This document shows positions 50,880 through 58,192 of a stretch of DNA of 64,000 bases, one piece after another. A program made the position numbers and the translations under genes. The stretch spans positions 361,213 through 425,212 of the forward strand of contig NZ_JAGKSQ010000004.1 of NCBI RefSeq assembly GCF_017939705.1, written 5' to 3'. The notes under the pieces are model-generated. The model had not been told where the DNA came from. It made no database searches and worked only from the letters and a program-made list of their open reading frames with translations. This stretch comes from Halalkalibacter suaedae. Its GTDB lineage: Bacteria; Bacillota; Bacilli; Bacillales; Bacillaceae_D. How positions within the stretch are numbered: position 1 is the first letter of the stretch; each line of letters opens with the position of its first letter.

Positions 50880-50950
50880 GGAAACATGAGAACCGTCCCG
50901 CTGTTCTCCGCTGTTCTCTCTGTTCTCCGCTGTTCTCCCGCTGTTCTCCA
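50880..50950 (-). repeat. REP-like repeat with five-fold expanded tail
   Basis: GGAAACATGAGAACCGTCCC is followed by about five copies of a GCTGTTCTCC unit (50899-50949). The rest of the 350-base gap shows no gene. Confidence 0.8.
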
Positions 50951-51041
50951 TAAAAACATTGATCTTTCATCAGAATGTCTTTAAAGTAAGATGAGAACAA
51001 GTCCCTGTCTGGAGTAAAACTATAGAAATTGGAGTATCAGC

Positions 51042-52739
51042 ATGAATAAAAATCAAAGTACAATGAGTCAATTAAATAGGAATTATGCTCTAGATCGAAC
51101 AGGTGCACATATTCTTTATATGTACAGTAAGCTAGATCCATATATTGATAACGCAATCTGGTTTATTTTGAAAGGGCTAGAAGAAAAAGCTTCACTATTA
51201 ATCATCGAAACAGAGGAGCTTCTTGGGCGTATTCGGGAGCAATTAGGGAAGGATGGGATTGAAGAAAGCGATTTAACGAATGTGATCTTTGTGAGTTCAG
51301 AGAAATTCTATCTTAGTCATCACTATTCAACAGGGGAAACCAATCACCTTAATCAACTCTTGAAACCATTTATTGACGAGGGCCATTCTATTCGAACATG
51401 GGGACATATTCCACCGACGAGTCAAGCCCCTAGCATGAAGGAGATCATTACATTTGAATGTAGCTGCGATCAATACATATTAAATAATAACATCATTTCC
51501 GTTTGCTGCTATAATGATTTGAAAACACCAGCTTATTTACAGAATGAACTGATGAGAGTGCATACTCATTTTATGACAGATGATGAATATGCAAGATCCC
51601 CGCTTTATAATATGAAAAATCTCCATACCCCAATAAACGAAAAATTAGAGAAGCTAAAGCAAATTGAAGAGGAAAATATTGAACTACTTAATAAAAACAG
51701 TCATCTTACTCAAGAGAATACAAGAGTGAAAATGACCAATGAATTAATTAAACAAAAGGAAACAAAACTCCGAACGATTATCAATGAGCTACCCATTCCA
51801 GTCATTATTCGCAGAGAAACGAAGCTTCTTTTTACAAATGATCTTGCTCTAGAGATTATCGTTCAGAATGAGGCCGAGCTTCAATCATTATTTGAGATGA
51901 GTGAACATCGTACAAAACAGGAGTACCAATTCACCTTATATGGGAAAAAAAGATATTTTATCATGAATTCAATTTCTGTTTTATTTGAAAATGAACGAGC
52001 TCTGCTTCATTCATTTATCGACATTACTCAGGAGAAGGCCAACGAACAATTAATCGTACGTTCAGAAAAAATGAATATAGCGGGAGAGCTTGCGGCAAGT
52101 ATTGCACATGAGTTACGGAACCCGTTAACAGCGATAAAAGGATTTTTCAGTATGTTAAGAGCGGACAGTGATAAGAGCAAAGAGATGTATTACAATATTA
52201 TTGAGAATGAGCTTTCTCGAGTTGAACAAATATCAAGTGAGCTGTTAACGTTGGCGAAGCCTCATTCTGAGAATAGAAAACGCTATAACTTAGTAACGCT
52301 AGTAGAAGAAGTCAGGCTTCTATTGACATCGGAAGCCAATATGAAATGCATTGAAATTATAACAAAATCCGAAAAGGAACGAATCGACATCCTTTGTGAA
52401 GACACGAAGATTAAGCAAGTATTCATCAACTTAATTAAGAATGGAATTGATGCGATGGAGGACAACGGTCGCATTGTCATCGAGATTACTCAATTAGAGC
52501 AGACCATTCAAGCGAGAGTGATTGACCAAGGACAAGGGATCCCTGAAGAATTGCTAACGAAAATGGGAGAGCCTTTTTATACGACAAAAGAAAAGGGAAC
52601 CGGGCTTGGTCTGATGATTTGTTATCAAATTATCGAGAAGCACAACGGCACGATCCACGTTGATAGTCAACTAGGTAAGGGAACAACATTCACGATTACG
52701 TTTCCAGTGATTGAAGAAAGTGCTGCTGTTTTGATGTAG
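51042..52739 (+). CDS. MEDS-domain sensor histidine kinase
   Basis: This 565-residue cytoplasmic kinase begins with a MEDS/DcmR-type sensory domain (about 15-200; GAHILYMYSKLDPYIDNAIWFILKGLEEKASLLIIETEE, IRTWGHIPPTSQAPSMKEIITFE), then a coiled coil, a PAS-like domain (about 245-340), HisKA with AASIAHELRNPLTAIKGF (phospho-His) and HATPase_c with NLIKNGIDAMEDNG, DQGQGIPEELLTKMGEPFYTTKEKGTGLGL. The kinase core resembles sporulation-type kinases of Bacillus. No response regulator is adjacent, so it may feed a phosphorelay. No membrane helix. The ATG lacks a strong ribosome binding site (TTGGAG). Confidence 0.9.
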   Translation: MNKNQSTMSQLNRNYALDRTGAHILYMYSKLDPYIDNAIWFILKGLEEKASLLIIETEELLGRIREQLGKDGIEESDLTNVIFVSSEKFYLSHHYSTGETNHLNQLLKPFIDEGHSIRTWGHIPPTSQAPSMKEIITFECSCDQYILNNNIISVCCYNDLKTPAYLQNELMRVHTHFMTDDEYARSPLYNMKNLHTPINEKLEKLKQIEEENIELLNKNSHLTQENTRVKMTNELIKQKETKLRTIINELPIPVIIRRETKLLFTNDLALEIIVQNEAELQSLFEMSEHRTKQEYQFTLYGKKRYFIMNSISVLFENERALLHSFIDITQEKANEQLIVRSEKMNIAGELAASIAHELRNPLTAIKGFFSMLRADSDKSKEMYYNIIENELSRVEQISSELLTLAKPHSENRKRYNLVTLVEEVRLLLTSEANMKCIEIITKSEKERIDILCEDTKIKQVFINLIKNGIDAMEDNGRIVIEITQLEQTIQARVIDQGQGIPEELLTKMGEPFYTTKEKGTGLGLMICYQIIEKHNGTIHVDSQLGKGTTFTITFPVIEESAAVLM

Positions 52740-52791
52740 GTAGGGTATGTGTGACAGTGATAACAATGAAACATCGCCTTTAGTGGTGGGT

Positions 52792-52970
52792 ACGGACATT
52801 GGTTCCGTTATTTAAGCAAAATACGTTGTTTTTTAGTTGTAACGGACATCTGTTCCGCTATTAAGTTAAATCCTAGTGCATTTTAGTTAAATTGAGTGAA
52901 ATAACGGACCAAATGTCCGCAACCACGATCTTGCCTCGCTTTTTTCCGAAAATAACGGACTCGATGTCCG
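52792..52970. repeat. Cluster of four palindromic CGGACAT-type repeats
   Basis: ACGGACATTGGTTCCGT (52792), CGGACATCTGTTCCG (52843), CGGACCAAATGTCCG (52905) and CGGACTCGATGTCCG (52956) are palindromes of similar core, spaced 51, 62 and 51 bases apart. This cluster fills most of the gap between the kinase and the Rrf2 gene. Confidence 0.75.
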
Positions 52971-53048
52971 TTGCGCCGTTTCTTTGTAAAGCACTTTGAC
53001 TTCTTATCAAGAATGTTTCAGAATAAAGGGAGATGAAGAGGTGACACA

Positions 53049-53462
53049 ATGAGCGAAAATGTAACGAGTGTAAAGTGGTTTGGCATGGCGGTTCAGGCAT
53101 TGGTGGTGATGGCCAACAATGATGGGCTATGTCCAAGCGGTCAATTGGCAGAAAAGCTTAATTCCAAATCAGTTTTTTTGAGAAAAATATTAAGGCACCT
53201 GGTAAAAAAAGAGCTAATTCAAGCGAAGGAAGGCCGGGATGGTGGCTATTATCTTGTAAAGGATCCTGAAGACATTAAACTTTCGGACGTGTATGATGCG
53301 ATGAGATCGGAAACGTTCCCGAAAGGATTCTTTGATGTGGAAAGCAAAGAATGTTTTGCCCCTTCGACACGTGAATCCCTTTTTGAGCTTCGAGATGAGA
53401 TGGAGAGCTGGGTCGTGAGCGGTTTAGAACAAAAGACGATTAAGGATTTAATGAAGCCGTAG
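53049..53462 (+). CDS. Rrf2-family regulator
   Basis: This 137-residue winged-helix protein has WFGMAVQALVVMANNDGLCPSGQLAEKLNSKSVFLRKILRHLVKKELIQAKEGRDGGYYLVKDPEDIKLSDVY, the Rrf2 DNA-binding domain. Only one Cys is present in the region where [2Fe-2S] members have three, so it is probably not an iron-sulfur sensor. It lies next to a nitroreductase gene on the same strand whose promoter carries repeats, so it is the likely regulator of that gene. ATG follows AGAGGTG. Confidence 0.92.
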   Translation: MSENVTSVKWFGMAVQALVVMANNDGLCPSGQLAEKLNSKSVFLRKILRHLVKKELIQAKEGRDGGYYLVKDPEDIKLSDVYDAMRSETFPKGFFDVESKECFAPSTRESLFELRDEMESWVVSGLEQKTIKDLMKP

Positions 53463-53579
53463 TAAGCGAAGCGGTGCTTACCACTCGTACTATCACTCAC
53501 GCAAAACCAAATATAGAACAATAATTAGAGGATGACATCGCTTATGATATCGTTCTCTTTTTTTGATAATTAACTGTTG

Positions 53580-53631
53580 TTGACAAAGATACAGTTTAGG
53601 TTCTATACTGTTCCTGTGAAAGATACAGTTT
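53580..53631 (+). promoter_or_regulatory. Promoter with direct-repeat operators before the nitroreductase gene
   Basis: TTGACA (53580-53585) and TATACT (53604-53609) are separated by 18 bases. Two identical AAAGATACAGTTT direct repeats lie at 53585-53597 (within the spacer) and 53619-53631 (downstream of the -10), 34 bases apart. They are well placed to let the adjacent Rrf2 protein block transcription. Confidence 0.75.
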
Positions 53632-53646
53632 GAAGGAGGAATTTTT

Positions 53647-54354
53647 ATGTCTGATAAAACTATGAGCAAAGAAGAGTACTTAAATAAAGTAAAAGAACTT
53701 GATACGACGAAAGAAGCACCGAAACAGTTGGAGGATACGGACTTTTTGACGGTGGCGAAAGAACGTCGTTCGGTACGTCAATATGACCCTAATTTCAAAA
53801 TAGAACAAAGTGAAATTCGTGAACTGCTAGAAACTGCAACGCTCGCTCCATCATCTAGTAATCTTCAATCTTGGAGATTCTTAGTAATTGAAGATCAGAA
53901 GGAAAAGGAACGATTACTGCCAATCGCCAATAACCAACAACAAATCGTTGATGCTTCAGTAGTCATCGCTGTGCTTGGTGATCGTGAAGCCTATAAAAAT
54001 GCTGATACGATCTACAGTCAAATTGCTGAAAAAGGCAACATGCCTCAAGATGTTAAAGACATGTATGTAAACAGCATTTTCGATAACTACGGGAATTTCC
54101 CTAAAGAACGTTTAACGAAAATTGCTCATATTGACGGCGGAATCGTCGCTCTACAATTAATGCTGGCAGCGAAAGCGAAAGGCTTTGATACGGTGCCGAT
54201 GGGCGGTTACGATGAAGCACAATTTATGGAGGCTTTCAATGTTCCGGAAAGCTATGAGCCGATCATGTTGCTTTCAGTAGGAAAAGGAACCAAAGCCGGA
54301 TTCGAGAAAACCCGTCTTCCACTTGATGATGTTCTATCTTGGAATCGATTCTAA
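53647..54354 (+). CDS. Nitroreductase-family NAD(P)H oxidoreductase
   Basis: This 235-residue FMN protein has RRSVRQYDPNFKIEQSEIRELLETATLAPSSSNLQSWRFLVI at the N-terminus, the FMN-phosphate-binding arginines and Ser/Asn cluster of the family. HIDGGIVALQLMLAAKAKGFDTVPMGGYDE and a final SVGKGTK complete it. It reduces nitroaromatics, quinones or related electrophiles and fits induction by such compounds through the upstream Rrf2 regulator. Strong ribosome binding site GAAGGAGGA. Monocistronic with a terminator. Confidence 0.93.
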   Translation: MSDKTMSKEEYLNKVKELDTTKEAPKQLEDTDFLTVAKERRSVRQYDPNFKIEQSEIRELLETATLAPSSSNLQSWRFLVIEDQKEKERLLPIANNQQQIVDASVVIAVLGDREAYKNADTIYSQIAEKGNMPQDVKDMYVNSIFDNYGNFPKERLTKIAHIDGGIVALQLMLAAKAKGFDTVPMGGYDEAQFMEAFNVPESYEPIMLLSVGKGTKAGFEKTRLPLDDVLSWNRF

Positions 54355-54361
54355 ATGAAAA

Positions 54362-54412
54362 AAAGTCCTGCCCCTAGTACTTAAAGACACTGAGGGCAGG
54401 ACTTTTTTTCTA
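54362..54412 (+). terminator. Terminator after the nitroreductase gene
   Basis: AAGTCCTGCCC / GGGCAGGACTT stem followed by TTTTTTTC. Confidence 0.9.
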
Positions 54413-54511
54413 GATTGAATCTAACTATCTACTAATAAATTGGGTTTTTGTGGTAATATAATTACAAGGAAGTCACCCAGTAAATACCAACATAAAAGGG
54501 AGGAGAAAAAA

Positions 54512-54982
54512 ATCAAAGAAACGTTTCATCTCAAATTAAATGCATATCTACTGCTTACAATTATACCGTTATCCATTCTTGGATATTATTTTGCCGCAAA
54601 CCACGAATCCTTGTTTTTCTTATACGAATGGTTGGTTGCAGCTTTAGTTATAATCTCAATCCTATTCTCGATTAAAAACATCGTATCAATTAGCAATGAG
54701 CTGAAGTGGGTCGCTATTTCTATATTGACTTTTTTACTTCAATTTTCAGTACTTGGCTTATTTGTCGGGCCATTAACACTTTATCCAATGTTTTATCTTT
54801 ATTATGTTTTTGCACTACTTTCTTTTGTTGTTTGTATAATAGCAATCAGTAAAAACAACACTTTAAGAGGTATCCCGATCATATTCATTATAATTACAGC
54901 ATTATTCACGCTATATATCGTGTTCTTACATAGGTTGTGGGGAAATGACTTAGGAATCGTGGGGACGGTTCTGGTGTTTTAG
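54512..54982 (+). CDS. Membrane protein, unknown; atypical start and REP-derived end
   Basis: A hydrophobic protein of about 156 residues with five predicted helices (YLLLTIIPLSILGYYFAA, WLVAALVIISILFSI, WVAISILTFLLQFSVLGLFVG, MFYLYYVFALLSFVVCIIAIS, IIFIIITALFTLYIVFL). The frame is open from an ATG-like start at 54440, but a strong GGGAGGAG lies six bases before an in-frame ATC (54512), the more natural N-terminus. The last codons (VGTVLVF) are read from the REP core GGGGACGGTTCT at 54961, so insertion of the repeat has replaced the original end. Function unknown. Confidence 0.6.
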   Translation: MKETFHLKLNAYLLLTIIPLSILGYYFAANHESLFFLYEWLVAALVIISILFSIKNIVSISNELKWVAISILTFLLQFSVLGLFVGPLTLYPMFYLYYVFALLSFVVCIIAISKNNTLRGIPIIFIIITALFTLYIVFLHRLWGNDLGIVGTVLVF

Positions 54983-55391
54983 AAACTGAAAGAAGTTCGA
55001 CTGAGTAGGGTCTCGGGGGTGTGAAGTTATTGAGGAGCAAGTTAATGACTAGGATGCTTCCAAGGACACTACCAATCGTTTACGGTTTTGCATATATTTC
55101 TTTAGAAAAGGATGACTCATTCGGATTCGAGAGTCATCCTTTTTGGTTAGAGCAGACATCCCATTGGTCAAAGGTAGCTGCATTATATAGACGATATATG
55201 TGTATCTAAGTTCTTGCAAATCTGTATAATAGGAAGAATGTTCTGGAATTCTTATTTGGAGACTCGAATATATTACAGTCTACTGATATGGTTAGACATT
55301 GAGCGTTTTTAAAAATAGTTTATATAAAATGAATATTAGAGTACTATTTGTTAACAAATGATTAATTTGAAAGAAACGCGAGAACCGTCCC
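54961..55391 (+). repeat. REP-bounded element with repeat copy D
   Basis: Opens with GGGGACGGTTCT and closes with GAAACGCGAGAACCGTCCC (55373-55391). It contains GAGGAGCAAGTTAATGACT, CAATCGTTTACGGTTTTGCA, an AGGATGACTC...GAGTCATCCTTTTT hairpin (55109-55144) and TTAGAGCAGACATCCC. Length 431 bases, close to the 439 bases of the element at 43.9 kb. A 62-codon frame inside (55021-55209) is repeat sequence. Confidence 0.78.
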
Positions 55392-55415
55392 GCTGTTCTT
55401 AAGGAGTTGACCGAA

Positions 55416-56168
55416 ATGATTGATGAATTATCTTGGGTGTATCTATTGATCGTCATCATATGTGCGATGTGTATTGGCGTGACGAAAACGGGTTTGCCGA
55501 CGCTTGGAATCCTTGTGACAGCAACAATGGCGTCGATATTCCCGGCACGAGAGTCCATTGGAATTGTTTTACCTATGCTGTTATTTGCCGATGTCATAGC
55601 TGTCACTTATTATCGTAGAAGTGTAAATTGGAAAACCTTGCTGTCTTTACTTCCGTGGGTTCTTGGAGGGTTGATTGCTGGTTATTTTCTATTGTACTCA
55701 ATTGAAGAAAGTAGACCGATAGAGATTATCTTAGGAACGATCATTTTAACGTTAATGGCTCTTCAAATGGTAAAAGAACGTTACGGTCAAAAATGGTTAG
55801 AGCATTTACCAGATTCAAAAGTCTTCATCGGGATCATGGGTACTCTTGCCGGATTTACGACAATGGTGGGGAATGCGGCAGGACCGATTATGTCCATTTT
55901 CTTGATAGCCATCGCTCTACCGAAGAAAGAATTTATTGGAACAGGTGCCTGGTTCTTTTTAGCAGTTAATTTAATTAAGATTCCGATGTATGCACAACTT
56001 GGGCTCATCACTAGTGAAACACTGTTCTTCAACCTATGGCTGATTGTCCCTATTCTAGTAGGAGCATATTTAGGCATTAAATTTTTATCACTCATCCCAG
56101 AAAAATATTTTCAGGTCATTATATTAATCTTGGTGACAGTAGGTGGATTAAGGCTATTACTTGGTTAA
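55416..56168 (+). CDS. TauE/SafE (TSUP) family transporter
   Basis: This 250-residue membrane protein has about eight helices and the TSUP pattern: CIGVTKTGLPTLGILVTATMASIFPARESIGIVLPMLLFADVIAV, LGGLIAGYFLL, GTLAGFTTMVGNAAGPIMSIFLIA. Members export or import sulfite, sulfoacetate, taurine-related compounds or other small anions. No neighbour defines its substrate. ATG 55416 is nine bases after AAGGAG; that site lies right beside a REP copy, which therefore forms its 5' leader. Confidence 0.9.
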   Translation: MIDELSWVYLLIVIICAMCIGVTKTGLPTLGILVTATMASIFPARESIGIVLPMLLFADVIAVTYYRRSVNWKTLLSLLPWVLGGLIAGYFLLYSIEESRPIEIILGTIILTLMALQMVKERYGQKWLEHLPDSKVFIGIMGTLAGFTTMVGNAAGPIMSIFLIAIALPKKEFIGTGAWFFLAVNLIKIPMYAQLGLITSETLFFNLWLIVPILVGAYLGIKFLSLIPEKYFQVIILILVTVGGLRLLLG

Positions 56169-56322
56169 TGGATTTGGCTTCTAAGCACCAAATTTGCCCT
56201 CTTGCCTGACGGATTGGTAAACTTTTCTTATTCTTATTTATTGCTTAGAGTTGTATAGTAAGCTCTTACTATTCTAAACTTAGGATATTAGAATAATAAT
56301 TTCAAAAAAGAGGGGAAATTAA

Positions 56323-57999
56323 ATGCCTTTATCTGATGCTTTATCTACTTCAGTATCAAATTTGGAAAGGAAACCCGTAAGCCGACCGTTACGTAGCATT
56401 TCATCCACATTGGTGGGGCTGAATATTCTTTCAATTATAGCCGGTATTCTATTTTTATTGGACTTTCAAATGGCGAGCTTCCTGATTGTGTTTGGGGTAG
56501 TATTGCTTCTAACCTTTATAGGAAATATCGTAGTTGCTGCAATACCTAGTAATAAGAATGCCTTGGATCAAGGGTACCTATGGTTTATGGTTTCGGCTAT
56601 GGTTTTGCTGCCGATTCTAAATACGGTTGCCTCTAGCAATCCGTCTAACCAGGATTCTACTAGTTGGTTATCAAGTGTCATCCTTTTTGTGTTGCTTGGA
56701 TTTGGAACGTTTATGGCTTGGACGAAACGGACTAGGTCTAATTCGGAGCTTATCGGATTTTCTATTCAGAAAAAACGCTCGATCAAAGTAGTAGCCGAAT
56801 TAATTTTATTAGTATTGTGTCTTTTGGTTGGTCTGTTTGTTGCCTATCGACTTATAGTAGGAAAGACGGGTGGAGTAGTTGAAATGTTCTTCCCTGGCTA
56901 TTCGCTCTTTTTTAGCATTGGCACATTAGCCATTACGGCTTTACTACTAAAAAGAAAACGAACAAAGACTAGAGTCACACTAGCCATTATAGGGATAGGG
57001 ATCGCTGTCACCTTCAGCAGTCCGGTTATCGCAACGCTTTTTACTTTAAATGAAGCTGAACAGGAGTTCTCTGAGGTGTTTGGAGATAACTGGGGAGAAG
57101 CTATTTCAGCCGAGGCGAGTGCGTCCTTTTTAAACACATCTTTCTCACTGCCACATTATTTCTTTGGCACAAGTACAGAGGAATATACGTTGCTAGAAGA
57201 CATTCTCTTTTATGAAGGGGTTGAAGGTGTGGATAAGGATATTAACCTATCATTTGACGCCTATCTACCACCTGAAAATAGCGAGGATCTTCCTGGTAAT
57301 CGAGCCGTGCTACTCCGAATTCATGGTGGCGGCTGGACCATTGGCGATAAAGGGGCAGGTAACGCTGCACAGGTAAATAAGTATTTCGCTAGCCAAGGCT
57401 ATGTTGTGTTTGATGTTCAGTACGGCTTAAGCAGTGAGGATAAGTTCGTGGAATTCGCACAAGTGCCTGAAAACATTGTAGCGGACTTTACGATTGACGA
57501 TATGGTCCGACATATTGGGCTGTTTACCGATTATTTGGTTGAACATAATGATCAGTTTCAAGGGGATTTGGACACAGTATTCGTATCTGGTCCGTCAGCC
57601 GGAGGGCAGCTTGCGAACGCAGTAGGTCTAGGATTAGCAAGTGGTCAGTATACCGACATATTGAATCCGGCGTTAACGGTTAAAGGAATCATCCCACTCT
57701 ACCCAGCAAATGGCTTAGCGGGAAATGTTGGTATTGATGGATCAGCCGAACTAGTTGATCCAGCGTTACTAGTGACTGAGAATAGTCCGCCTGCGTTAAT
57801 TTTTCAGGGGACAGAAGATGGCGTAGTGGATGCTTCCATTTCAGAAGAATTCGATGAGACGTATGCTAACCAAAACAACGATGGCTCGATCTTATTGATG
57901 ATGCCATTCGCAGGTCACAACGCTGATTTTTATTTCTCAAGCCATTATAATCAGATTCTTATGTATTATATGGAGCGATTTATGTATTTGAGTCAGTAG
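56323..57999 (+). CDS. Membrane-anchored alpha/beta hydrolase (esterase/lipase-like)
   Basis: This 558-residue protein has an N-terminal membrane region of about seven helices (residues 28-235) and a C-terminal hydrolase domain: LLRIHGGGWTIGDKGAG (oxyanion hole, HGGGW), SGPSAGGQLANAVGLG (catalytic Ser), GTEDGVVD (Asp), FAGHNADF (His). The catalytic domain is of the hormone-sensitive-lipase or BD-FAE type. Fusion to a multi-helix membrane domain is less usual and suggests action on lipids or surface polymers. ATG follows AAGAGGGG. Confidence 0.87.
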   Translation: MPLSDALSTSVSNLERKPVSRPLRSISSTLVGLNILSIIAGILFLLDFQMASFLIVFGVVLLLTFIGNIVVAAIPSNKNALDQGYLWFMVSAMVLLPILNTVASSNPSNQDSTSWLSSVILFVLLGFGTFMAWTKRTRSNSELIGFSIQKKRSIKVVAELILLVLCLLVGLFVAYRLIVGKTGGVVEMFFPGYSLFFSIGTLAITALLLKRKRTKTRVTLAIIGIGIAVTFSSPVIATLFTLNEAEQEFSEVFGDNWGEAISAEASASFLNTSFSLPHYFFGTSTEEYTLLEDILFYEGVEGVDKDINLSFDAYLPPENSEDLPGNRAVLLRIHGGGWTIGDKGAGNAAQVNKYFASQGYVVFDVQYGLSSEDKFVEFAQVPENIVADFTIDDMVRHIGLFTDYLVEHNDQFQGDLDTVFVSGPSAGGQLANAVGLGLASGQYTDILNPALTVKGIIPLYPANGLAGNVGIDGSAELVDPALLVTENSPPALIFQGTEDGVVDASISEEFDETYANQNNDGSILLMMPFAGHNADFYFSSHYNQILMYYMERFMYLSQ

Positions 58000-58000
58000 A

Positions 58001-58048
58001 GGAAACGGGGAAACGAGGGGACGGTTCTAATGTTTCTTTCGTTTCGCC
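58001..58048 (+). repeat. REP-like repeat copy with duplicated tail
   Basis: GGAAACGGGGAAACGAGGGG leads into the GGGGACGGTTCT core (58017-58028), then AATGTTTCTTTCGTTTCG, directly after the hydrolase stop codon. Confidence 0.75.
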
Positions 58049-58123
58049 AAACAAAGGAAATACGAGATCCCCTTTGGCCATATGAGCTTGTATCAACTCT
58101 CTATACCGTTTTAAAGTCTAAAT

Positions 58124-58166
58124 AAAAAGGACCACTGATGGCATACATCAATGGTCCTTATTTTAT
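58124..58166. terminator. Bidirectional terminator between hydrolase and M3 peptidase genes
   Basis: AAGGACCACTGATG / CATCAATGGTCCTT stem with flanking A and T runs, between convergent genes. Same stem family as at 28.02 and 28.46 kb. Confidence 0.8.
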
Positions 58167-58192
58167 GATATCAGGGTATGGTAAAGTGTACC

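Noticed and set aside
52792..52970. CRISPR array
   Set aside because: Repeats are short, divergent palindromes with unequal spacers and no cas genes are near.
55021..55209. 62-residue frame similar to the N-terminus of the long macro-domain frame
   Set aside because: It is repeat copy D read in one frame; two other copies are broken by stops, so it is treated as repeat sequence.
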